Positions 8,053-15,135 of a stretch of 64,000 nt of DNA are shown here, piece by piece. A program made the translations under genes and the position numbers. Each line of letters opens with the position of its first letter. The first letter of the stretch is position 1. The DNA is from Streptomyces sp. CBMA29. Lineage in GTDB: Bacteria > Actinomycetota > Actinomycetes > Streptomycetales > Streptomycetaceae. The stretch is taken from positions 56,333-120,332 of the forward strand of contig NZ_MECL01000196.1 of assembly GCF_014596445.1 (NCBI RefSeq). Reading direction: 5' to 3'. The notes under the pieces were generated by a model. It searched no databases and was not told where the DNA came from. It saw only the letters and a program-made list of their open reading frames with translations.

Positions 8053-9299
8053 CACCCACCTCTCCCGCGTCACCCGCCTCCCCTTCGCCCGGACCCGCCT
8101 TCGAGCCCTGGTCGCCCTCCTTCGTCGCTGACCCCTACCCGGCGTACGAGGCCCTGCGCGCGGCCGGCCGCGCGCACTGGTTCGAGCCGACCAGGCAGTG
8201 GCTCATCCCGCACTACGACGACGTCAACGCCCTGCTGCGCGACCGCCGTCTGGGCCGCACCTACCTGCACCGCTTCACCCACGAGGAGTTCGGCCGCCAG
8301 GCACCGCCCGCCGAGCACGAGCCGTTCACCACGCTCAACGGCAACGGGATGCTGGACCTCGAAGCCCCCGTGCACTCCCGTATCCGCCGCTTGGTCGCCA
8401 AGGCGTTCACCCCGCGCACGGTGGAGAATCTGGCCCCCACCGTCGAGCGCCTGGCCGCCGAACTCATCACCTCCCTGCACGCCGACGGCGGCGGCGACCT
8501 GCTCTCCCGGGTCGCCGAGCCCCTGCCGGTCGCGGTCATCGCCGAGATGCTGGGCATACCGGCCGCGGACCGCGGTCTGCTGCGGCCCTGGTCGGCGGCG
8601 ATCACCGGGATGTACGAGCTGAACCCCACCGAGGAGAGCGCCCGCCGCGCGGTCGCCGCCAGCGAGGAGTTCTCCGCGTATCTGCACGAACTCATCGCCG
8701 CCCGGCGCACCGACCCCGGTGAGGACCTCATCAGCGCGCTGATCGCGGCCCGCGAGGACGGGGACGTGCTCAGCGAGCAGGAGATGATCTCCACCATCGT
8801 GCTGCTGCTGAACGCGGGCCACGAGGCCACGGTCAACACCACCACCATCGGCTGGCTCACCCTCTTCCGGCACCCCGAGCAGCTCCGGCTCCTCTACGAC
8901 GCCCCCGACCGGCTGCGGGACGGCGTGGACGAGATGCTGCGCTACGACACCCCCTTGCAGTTGTTCGAACGCTGGGTGCTGGACGACATCGAGGTCGGCG
9001 GCACGGTCATCCCGCGCGGCTCCGAGGTCGCCCTGCTCTTCGGCTCCGCCAACCGCGACCCGGCCCGCTTCACCGACCCCGACCGCTTCGACGTCACCCG
9101 CCCCGCCGCCGACAACCGGCACGTCAGCTTCGGCGCGGGCATCCACTACTGCCTCGGCGCCCCGCTGGCCCGCCTCGAACTCGGCGCGTCCTTCGGCACC
9201 TTCCTGCGCCAGGCACCCGGCCTGCGGCTGGTCGCCGAGCCCGCCTGGAGCCCCGGCTATGTGATCCGCGGACCGGAGGAGCTGCTGGTCACCTGGTGA
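8049..9299 (+). CDS. Cytochrome P450
   Basis: Soluble bacterial P450 of 416 residues. The I-helix oxygen-activation motif is AGHEAT (about 256-261), where the usual acidic residue is Glu. The K-helix ExxR motif is E295/R298. The heme loop FGAGIHYCLG has the cysteine ligand at about C368. No ferredoxin or biosynthetic cluster is adjacent, so redox partners must be encoded elsewhere. The ATG overlaps the stop of the preceding hydrolase by 4 bp, making it the last gene of a three-gene operon. The substrate cannot be told from sequence; residues such as LFERWVLDDIEVGG are common to many CYP107/147-like enzymes. Confidence 0.95.
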   Translation: MTPTSPASPASPSPGPAFEPWSPSFVADPYPAYEALRAAGRAHWFEPTRQWLIPHYDDVNALLRDRRLGRTYLHRFTHEEFGRQAPPAEHEPFTTLNGNGMLDLEAPVHSRIRRLVAKAFTPRTVENLAPTVERLAAELITSLHADGGGDLLSRVAEPLPVAVIAEMLGIPAADRGLLRPWSAAITGMYELNPTEESARRAVAASEEFSAYLHELIAARRTDPGEDLISALIAAREDGDVLSEQEMISTIVLLLNAGHEATVNTTTIGWLTLFRHPEQLRLLYDAPDRLRDGVDEMLRYDTPLQLFERWVLDDIEVGGTVIPRGSEVALLFGSANRDPARFTDPDRFDVTRPAADNRHVSFGAGIHYCLGAPLARLELGASFGTFLRQAPGLRLVAEPAWSPGYVIRGPEELLVTW

Positions 9300-9390
9300 C
9301 GGCGCAGAACGGTGCCTGGCACCGTGGGGCGGACGCGCGCAGGACCGTACGGCGGGCCCGCTGCACGGCCCCGCCGGGATCGCCGCGGGG

Positions 9391-10998
9391 TCAGCCGGTG
9401 ACGAGGTCGCGGCGGCGCAGCCCGGCCAGGCCGGCCGCGAGGGTCCCGGCGGCCACGAGTATCAGCCAGGCGTACGGCGTCGCGGTGATCTCGCCGCCGG
9501 GCAGCTTCGGCACGTGGGTGAACGGCGACAGGTCGAGCAGCGGCTGCGGCAGCCGCAGCACCGGGCCGAGCTGACCCATCATCACGAAGAGTCCGAGCAG
9601 GCCCCAGGCGGCCGTGGACGCCCTCGGCAGCAGGCCGAACAGCAGGGTGCCGAGCCCGACCAGCACCCACACGGCGGGCGCCTGCGCGACGGCCGCCCCG
9701 ATCAGCCGGGGGACCTGTCCGCCGATGTCGTCCACGGCGCCGCCGTAGGCCAGGCCCATCAGCAGGCCGCCGGTGGCCAGCAGGACGACGGTGCCGAGCA
9801 GCGCGTGGACGAGGTGGCTCGCGGCCCAGCGCACCCTGCCGACCGACTGGGCGAGCACGGCCTCCGCGCCCTGCCCGGTCTCCTCGGTGCGCAGCCGCAG
9901 CACGCTCTGCACGGCGAAGACGGCGGCCATGATGCCGAGCAGGCCCATCGAGGTGGACAGGAACGCGTCGGTCAGGCCCTGGTGGCCGCCCATCCGCTGG
10001 AAGATGTCGTCCACCTGGCCGTTGCCGCCGATCAGGTCCCCGACGGAGTCGGTGACCGAGCCGTAGACCCCGCCCGCGACCGCCAGGCCCGCGGCCCACG
10101 CGTACAGGGTGCCGCGCTGCAACCGCCAGGCCAGGGCGAGGGGGCCGTTCAGCGAGGGGGCCGCCCGCGCGGGGCCCGGACGGGCGGGCAGCAGACCGGC
10201 CCCGGTGTCCCGCCGGGCGACCAGCGCGTATGCGGCGCCGCAGGTCAGTACGGCGAAGGCGGCGGCGGGCAGCAGGACCCACCACGCCTCGTCGGCGTAC
10301 GGATGGAGGTGTTCGAGCCAGCCCAGCGGCGAGATCCACACCAAGGGCGAGGAGGAGTCGCTGGTCGCGGCGTCCCCGGCGGCGCGCAGCAGGAAGGCGG
10401 CGCCGAGCACGGCTCCCGCCAGGCCCTTGGCGAGCCGCGCGGTCTCGGTGAGCTGGGCGGTCACTGCGGCGACCCCGGCGAACATCATGCCGCCGATCGC
10501 GAGGGCGAGGGCGAGCGCGGCCGAGCCCGTCAGGCTCTGGCCGAGCACGGTCATGCCGCACAGGACGACCAGGGCGATGGCGACGTCGGCGGTCGCGGCG
10601 GCCGAGAGGGCGGCGGTGAGCGGAGCCCGGCGGTCGACCATGGTCGCGCCGAGCATTTCCTGGCGGCCGGTCTCCTCTTCCTCACGGGTGTGCCGGACGA
10701 CGATCAGCATGCTCATCAGCCCGGTGAGGGACGCGCCGAGCACGCCCATCCGCCAGCCGGTGAGCGCGCCGATCGTGTCCCAGTCGTAGAGGGGTCCGAA
10801 GAGCGCGCGCAGCGGCGCGCTGGCGTTGGTGCTGCGCGCGAGGTCCGCGCGGTCGGCCTGGCCGCCGTAGAGCGTGCGGAAGGAGGCGGCGGTGCCGACG
10901 ACGGACGCGGCCAGCACGTACAGCCAGGCCGGGATCATCAGCCGGTCGCGGCGCAGGGCCAGTTGGGTGAGGGCGCCGGTGCCCGCGAAGCCGCTCAT
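9391..10998 (-). CDS. ABC transporter permease, ABC-2 type exporter
   Basis: Integral membrane protein of 535 residues with about 12 hydrophobic segments in two halves, each with its own N-terminal LALRRDRL / LAWRLQRG-type leader helix. This is the layout of tetronasin/daunorubicin-type actinobacterial exporter permeases (TnrB-like). The ATG at the complement of 10996-10998 overlaps the ATPase stop (ATGA), giving strict coupling. Its C-terminus ends with the basic LRRRDLVTG typical of ABC-2 permeases. It is convergent with the P450 gene. Substrate likely a hydrophobic or drug-like compound, by homology and by the adjacent MarR/GbsR regulator. Confidence 0.88.
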   Translation of the reverse strand: MSGFAGTGALTQLALRRDRLMIPAWLYVLAASVVGTAASFRTLYGGQADRADLARSTNASAPLRALFGPLYDWDTIGALTGWRMGVLGASLTGLMSMLIVVRHTREEEETGRQEMLGATMVDRRAPLTAALSAAATADVAIALVVLCGMTVLGQSLTGSAALALALAIGGMMFAGVAAVTAQLTETARLAKGLAGAVLGAAFLLRAAGDAATSDSSSPLVWISPLGWLEHLHPYADEAWWVLLPAAAFAVLTCGAAYALVARRDTGAGLLPARPGPARAAPSLNGPLALAWRLQRGTLYAWAAGLAVAGGVYGSVTDSVGDLIGGNGQVDDIFQRMGGHQGLTDAFLSTSMGLLGIMAAVFAVQSVLRLRTEETGQGAEAVLAQSVGRVRWAASHLVHALLGTVVLLATGGLLMGLAYGGAVDDIGGQVPRLIGAAVAQAPAVWVLVGLGTLLFGLLPRASTAAWGLLGLFVMMGQLGPVLRLPQPLLDLSPFTHVPKLPGGEITATPYAWLILVAAGTLAAGLAGLRRRDLVTG

Positions 10999-12107
10999 CG
11001 GGGCGTCGCCTTGCGGGTACCGAGTGCGGGCGCCGTACCGGGTGCGGACGGCGTACCGGGTGCGGACGGCGTACCGGTCGCGGACGGCCTGTCGGGTTCC
11101 GACGGCGTATCGGCCGGGCCCTCCGCCGCCGCTGTGCGACCGTCGGCGTCCGGGTCCTCGTAGTGCCTGCGGAACAGCTCCTCCAGGGTGGGCGGGCGGC
11201 TGGTGAGGCTGCGGACGCCGGTGTCGGCGAGGGCGCGCAGCAGGGCGTCGAGCTTGCCGGTGTCGGCCTGGAGGGTGACGTGGTGCCCGCTGACGTCCAC
11301 GTCGTGCACGCCGGGCAGTTCGTCGAGGCCGCGCGGTGGGGCGGCCAGCTCCGCGGTGACGCTGGTGCGGGTCAGATGGCGCAGCTCGCCGAGGGCGCCG
11401 GTCTCCACGGTGCGGCCCTGGCGGATGATGCTGACCCGGTCGCAGAGCGCCTCGACCTCGCTGAGGATGTGGCTGGACAGCAGCACGGTCGCCCCGCGGT
11501 CCCTGGCCTGCTCCACGCAGCCCTGGAAGACCTCTTCCATCAGCGGGTCGAGTCCCGAGGTCGGCTCGTCCAGGATCAGCAGGTCGGCGTCCGAGGCGAA
11601 GGCGGCGACCAAGGCGACCTTCTGCCGGTTGCCCTTGGAGTACGCGCCGCCCTTCTTCGTCGGATCCAGCTCGAACCGGTCGAGCAGTTCCTGTTTCCGG
11701 CTCGCGGCACCGCCGTCGCCGGTCTCCCCGCGCCGGCGCAGCCCGCCGCGCCCGCGTCGCCCGCCACGGACAGCGCCGCCCCCGCCCCCGCCGCGCAGTC
11801 TGCCGAAGAGGTCGATGATCTCGCCGCCGCTGAGATTGGGCCACAGCGTGACGTCGCCGGGCACGTAGGCGATCCGCCGGTGCAGGGCCACCGCGTCCCG
11901 CCACGGGTCGCCGCCGAGCAGCCGGGCCTCGCCGCCGTCGGCTCTGATCAGGCCGAGCAGGACGCGGATCGTGGTGGACTTCCCCGCCCCGTTGGGACCC
12001 AGGAAGCCGTGCACCTCGCCGGTGCGGACGGACAGGTCGAGTCCGTCGAGTGCGTGTGTGCGGCCGAAGGTCTTGCGGAGCCCGGCCACCGTGATTGCGT
12101 CCGTCAT
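10995..12107 (-). CDS. ABC transporter ATP-binding protein, drug-export type
   Basis: ATPase of 370 residues. Walker A GPNGAGKST is at residues 37-45, the signature is a variant YSKGNRQK, Walker B is LLILDEPTSGLDP, and the switch is SSHILSEVE. An unusual Gly/Arg-rich insertion occupies about residues 102-136, between the Q-loop helices and the signature helix. The C-terminal tail is Pro/Gly/Thr-rich and encoded by tandem repeats. The start ATG at 12107 is chosen because homologues begin MTDAI; an upstream in-frame ATG would add MYCSFRN, inside the operator. It is the first gene of the two-gene exporter operon, divergent from the regulator at 12209. Confidence 0.9.
   Translation of the reverse strand: MTDAITVAGLRKTFGRTHALDGLDLSVRTGEVHGFLGPNGAGKSTTIRVLLGLIRADGGEARLLGGDPWRDAVALHRRIAYVPGDVTLWPNLSGGEIIDLFGRLRGGGGGGAVRGGRRGRGGLRRRGETGDGGAASRKQELLDRFELDPTKKGGAYSKGNRQKVALVAAFASDADLLILDEPTSGLDPLMEEVFQGCVEQARDRGATVLLSSHILSEVEALCDRVSIIRQGRTVETGALGELRHLTRTSVTAELAAPPRGLDELPGVHDVDVSGHHVTLQADTGKLDALLRALADTGVRSLTSRPPTLEELFRRHYEDPDADGRTAAAEGPADTPSEPDRPSATGTPSAPGTPSAPGTAPALGTRKATPR
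11029..11100. repeat. 18-bp tandem repeat within the ATPase C-terminal tail
   Basis: GTACCGGGTGCGGACGGC is repeated about three times with small variation. It encodes the repeated Gly-Thr-Pro-Ser-Ala-Pro units of the ABC ATPase tail, so the tail length may vary between strains. Confidence 0.6.
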
Positions 12108-12108
12108 G

Positions 12109-12167
12109 TTTCTGAAGCTACAGTACATTCAGAAATTTGTGAAGATGACGAAGAGGATAAACTTCAC
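12109..12167. promoter_or_regulatory. Operator region between exporter and GbsR/MarR-type regulator
   Basis: Between the two divergent starts lies a perfect 8-bp inverted repeat TTTCTGAA / TTCAGAAA (12109-12116 and 12128-12135, 11-bp spacer). A second one, GTGAAG / CTTCAC (12139-12144 and 12162-12167), follows. The segment is strikingly AT-rich for this genome. It is the obvious candidate operator for the adjacent HTH regulator acting on both promoters. Confidence 0.65.
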
Positions 12168-12208
12168 TCAGCGTGACCCGGTCGGATCGGACGAGGGAGG
12201 CGGCGGCC

Positions 12209-12751
12209 ATGGCGGACCCGCGGGACGACGAGGAATCTGCGGAAGGCCCGGCGGAAGGCCCGGCGGAAGGCTTCGCCGAAGCACCTGCGGAGGAGCCCGC
12301 GCAGGTGCTGACCTTCATCGAGCGCTTCGCCGCCGAGATGGTCGAGGCCGGAATGCAGCGGATGGCCGCCCGGGTCTTCTCCGCGCTGCTCGTGTCCGAG
12401 AACGGCGCGCTCAGCTCCGCCGAGCTGAGCGAAAGGCTCCAGGTCAGCCCGGCCGCGGTCTCCGGCGCCGTGCGCTACCTCGCCCAGGTCGGCATGGTGC
12501 ACCGCGAGCGCGACCCCGGCTCGCGCCGCGAGCTGTACCGGGTGCACCACGACCAGTGGTACGAGACGTTCACCAGCCGCAGCGGCGTGCTCGCCCGCTG
12601 GGAGAACACCTTGCGCACCGGAATAGACACCGTCGGCGAGGAGACGGACGCCGGTCAGCGGCTCGCCGAGACCGCCGCCTTCTTCGAGTTCCTGCAAGGG
12701 GAGCTCGGCGGGATGATGGACCGCTGGCGGGAGCACAAGGCCACGATGTGA
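12209..12751 (+). CDS. GbsR/MarR-type winged-helix transcriptional regulator
   Basis: Protein of 180 residues with a winged HTH (LSSAELSERLQVSPAAVSGAVRYL then RRELYRV wing) and a helical C-terminal dimerisation region, matching the GbsR/MarR group. The acidic Glu/Ala/Pro-rich N-terminus is low complexity. The ATG at 12209 is preferred over the GTG at 12173 because GAGGGAGG sits 8 nt upstream. It is divergent from the ABC exporter, with paired inverted repeats in between, so it most likely represses the exporter and itself and responds to the exported compound. Confidence 0.88.
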   Translation: MADPRDDEESAEGPAEGPAEGFAEAPAEEPAQVLTFIERFAAEMVEAGMQRMAARVFSALLVSENGALSSAELSERLQVSPAAVSGAVRYLAQVGMVHRERDPGSRRELYRVHHDQWYETFTSRSGVLARWENTLRTGIDTVGEETDAGQRLAETAAFFEFLQGELGGMMDRWREHKATM

Positions 12752-12782
12752 CGCGCGGCCCGCTGAAACGCTCCTGCCGCCC

Positions 12783-13628
12783 TCAGCGCGGCACCGTCAG
12801 CCGCCACGCCGACCGCTCCACCGTCCACGTACGGCTGCGCACCGGCCCGGTGACGGCGGAATCCGCGCGGTAGCGGAAGTCCCGGCCCGAGACGGTGATG
12901 GTCCGCGCCTGCGCGCGTACGTGCTCCGCGCCCTCCGTACGGCGGACGAACACCTCCGCCACGCCCGACGGCGAGGTGCGGACCGAGATCTCCTGCACCG
13001 GCTGGTCCAGATCGGCCAGCAGTACGCCGTCGGCCTCCACGCGCAGCCGTTGCCGCGGCTGCTGGCCGTTGACCGGGATCGGCGCGGTGAGGGTGCGGAC
13101 CAGGGAGCGGGCGGTCTTCTCGACCGGCGTCCACCAGTGCGCGGCGGTCTGCGAGACCGGGGTGCCGCACGGGATGCTCAGCGTGCCCAGCACGATCCCG
13201 CCGCTCTCGTCGACCAGCAGGTCGAGCTCCCGCTCGACGCCGTCGAGCACCGCCCGCGCCGCCGCGAGCACCTGGCCAGGCACACCGAGGCCGCGGGCCA
13301 GCGCGGACCGCGGCCCGATCGGCACCAGCGCGACCGGCGCCTCCCCGAGCGTGCGGTCGCGGTGCAGCGCGCGCACCATCCGCAGCAGCGCCGCGTCGTC
13401 GCCGAGCACCACAGGGTGACGGCGACCGCGGTGCGCCAGCGCGCGCTCCGCCTCCTCCGCGGAATCCGGGACGCAAACTTTTACGGAGGACGCGCCCCCG
13501 CACAGGACATCTTTGGCGATCCGCACGGATTCGCCGTCGACCGCGCGTGCCGCGGGGTCGATGACCAGGAGCAGGGGGTGCCCCCGGTCGGAGTCCGGGG
13601 GAGGATGCCCAGGAGACACGGCCGACAC
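12783..13628 (-). CDS. Diacylglycerol kinase catalytic-domain-like protein
   Basis: Protein of 281 residues resembling the DAGK/sphingosine-kinase-like lipid kinase fold. It has a Rossmann-like N-terminus (LLLVIDPAARAVDG), a nucleotide-loop equivalent VVLGDDAALLRMVRAL, and PVALVPIGPRSALARGLGVP where active kinases have an IPLGTGND-type sequence. The GGDGT and GTGN motifs are both degenerate here, so lipid-kinase activity is doubtful. The GTG start has AGGAAGG about 6 nt upstream. It is divergent from purA. Function unknown. Confidence 0.72.
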   Translation of the reverse strand: MSAVSPGHPPPDSDRGHPLLLVIDPAARAVDGESVRIAKDVLCGGASSVKVCVPDSAEEAERALAHRGRRHPVVLGDDAALLRMVRALHRDRTLGEAPVALVPIGPRSALARGLGVPGQVLAAARAVLDGVERELDLLVDESGGIVLGTLSIPCGTPVSQTAAHWWTPVEKTARSLVRTLTAPIPVNGQQPRQRLRVEADGVLLADLDQPVQEISVRTSPSGVAEVFVRRTEGAEHVRAQARTITVSGRDFRYRADSAVTGPVRSRTWTVERSAWRLTVPR

Positions 13629-13662
13629 CTTGGTCCTTCCTCAGGTAAAATCTCGGTGCAAG

Positions 13663-13690
13663 AGCCCCTTGCGCCTTTGCGTCAGGGGCT
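13663..13690 (+). promoter_or_regulatory. Hairpin in the purA leader
   Basis: AGCCCCT (13663-13669) pairs with AGGGGCT (13684-13690), enclosing 14 nt. It lies about 70 nt upstream of the purA start, in the region that must contain the purA promoter. It could be an attenuator-like stem or the end of an upstream transcript. No recognised purine riboswitch core is present. Confidence 0.4.
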
Positions 13691-13762
13691 TCGTCTATTC
13701 CGGGGCAGGTTCGACGGCTCTCTGCACGTTGGACATGCCCCGCCCGGAAGGGGTGTACGCCT

Positions 13763-15046
13763 GTGCCCGCACTTGTGCTGCTCGGTGCTCAGTGGGGTGA
13801 CGAGGGCAAGGGGAAGGCCACCGACCTGCTCGGTGGCTCCGTGGACTATGTGGTGCGATACCAGGGCGGCAACAACGCCGGCCACACGGTCGTCGTCGGC
13901 GACCAGAAGTACGCACTGCATCTCCTCCCCTCCGGAATCCTGTCACCGGGGTGCACCCCGGTCATCGGGAACGGCGTCGTCGTCGACCCGGCGGTCCTGC
14001 TCTCCGAGCTGAGCGGGCTGAACGAGCGCGGTGTCGACACGTCCAAGCTCCTGATCAGCGGTAACGCGCACCTGATCACGCCGTATCACCAGACCATCGA
14101 CAAGGTGACGGAGCGGTTCCTCGGCAACCGCAAGATCGGCACCACAGGGCGCGGCATCGGCCCGGCCTACGCCGACAAGATCAACCGGGTGGGCATCCGC
14201 ATCCAGGACCTGTTCGACGAATCGATCCTCCACCAGAAGGTCGACGCGGCGCTCAGCGAGAAGAACCAGGTCCTGGTCAAGCTCTTCAACCGGCGCGCGA
14301 TCAGCACCGACCAGGTCGTCGAGGAGTACCTCGGCTACGCGGAGCAGATCAGGAGCTACGTCGCCGACACGACCCTGATCCTCAACAACGCGCTCGACGA
14401 GGGCAAGGTCGTCCTGATGGAGGGCGGCCAGGGCACGCTCCTCGACGTCGACCACGGCACATACCCCTTCGTCACCTCGTCCAACCCGACGTCCGGCGGC
14501 GCCTGCACCGGCAGCGGTATCGGCCCGACGAAGATCAGCCGGGTGATCGGCATCCTCAAGGCCTACACAACGCGTGTGGGCTCAGGACCGTTCCCCACCG
14601 AGCTGTTCGACGCGGACGGCGAGCGACTGCGCACGGTCGGCCACGAGTTCGGCGTCACCACCGGGCGCAACCGGCGCTGCGGCTGGTTCGACGCGGTCAT
14701 CGCCCGTTACGCGACCCGGGTCAACGGCCTCACCGACTTCTTCCTCACCAAGCTGGACATCCTCACCGGCTGGGAGCAGATCCCGGTCTGCGTCGCCTAC
14801 GAGATCGACGGCCGCCGGGTCGAGGAACTGCCCTACAGCCAGTCCGACTTCCACCACGCCAAGCCGGTCTACGAGTACCTGCCCGGCTGGACGGAGGACA
14901 TCAGCAAGGCCAAGTCGCTCTCCGACCTGCCGAAGAACGCGCAGGCATATGTGAAGGCGCTGGAGGAGATGTCGGGCGCTCCGATCTCCGCGATCGGCGT
15001 CGGCCCCGGCCGTACCGAGACGATCGAGATCAACTCGTTCCTCTAG
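13763..15046 (+). CDS. purA: Adenylosuccinate synthetase
   Basis: Catalyses the GTP-dependent joining of IMP and aspartate, first step of AMP synthesis. The 427 residues are full length for the family. The N-terminal GAQWGDEGKGK (8-18) contains catalytic D13; NNAGHTV carries H41. The central GTTGRGIGPAY loop, RRCGWFD, and the C-terminal GVGPGR follow. GTG start at 13763 after GGAAGGGG. A strong 17-bp-stem terminator follows the stop, facing a convergent kinase gene, so it is probably monocistronic. Confidence 0.98.
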   Translation: MPALVLLGAQWGDEGKGKATDLLGGSVDYVVRYQGGNNAGHTVVVGDQKYALHLLPSGILSPGCTPVIGNGVVVDPAVLLSELSGLNERGVDTSKLLISGNAHLITPYHQTIDKVTERFLGNRKIGTTGRGIGPAYADKINRVGIRIQDLFDESILHQKVDAALSEKNQVLVKLFNRRAISTDQVVEEYLGYAEQIRSYVADTTLILNNALDEGKVVLMEGGQGTLLDVDHGTYPFVTSSNPTSGGACTGSGIGPTKISRVIGILKAYTTRVGSGPFPTELFDADGERLRTVGHEFGVTTGRNRRCGWFDAVIARYATRVNGLTDFFLTKLDILTGWEQIPVCVAYEIDGRRVEELPYSQSDFHHAKPVYEYLPGWTEDISKAKSLSDLPKNAQAYVKALEEMSGAPISAIGVGPGRTETIEINSFL

Positions 15047-15084
15047 AACGGCCCCAGACCGCAGGCCCCGGCTCCGGCTCCATA

Positions 15085-15120
15085 GGTAAGCCCCGCTCAC
15101 CCAGGTGAGCGGGGCTTACC
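15085..15120. terminator. Bidirectional terminator between purA and the kinase gene
   Basis: A perfect 17-bp inverted repeat GGTAAGCCCCGCTCACC / GGTGAGCGGGGCTTACC (15085-15101, 15104-15120) with a 2-nt centre lies between two convergent genes. There is no T run, as is common for Streptomyces terminators. Confidence 0.85.
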
Positions 15121-15135
15121 TGGGTCCGGACGCGG

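Noticed and set aside
8049..9299. P450 as part of a secondary-metabolite cluster
   Set aside because: No synthase, tailoring set or resistance gene is linked to it; neighbours are a Nudix/MBL pair and an unrelated exporter on the other strand.
13629..13762. Purine riboswitch upstream of purA
   Set aside because: Only a simple hairpin is present; the three-way junction and conserved loop bases of the purine aptamer are not visible.
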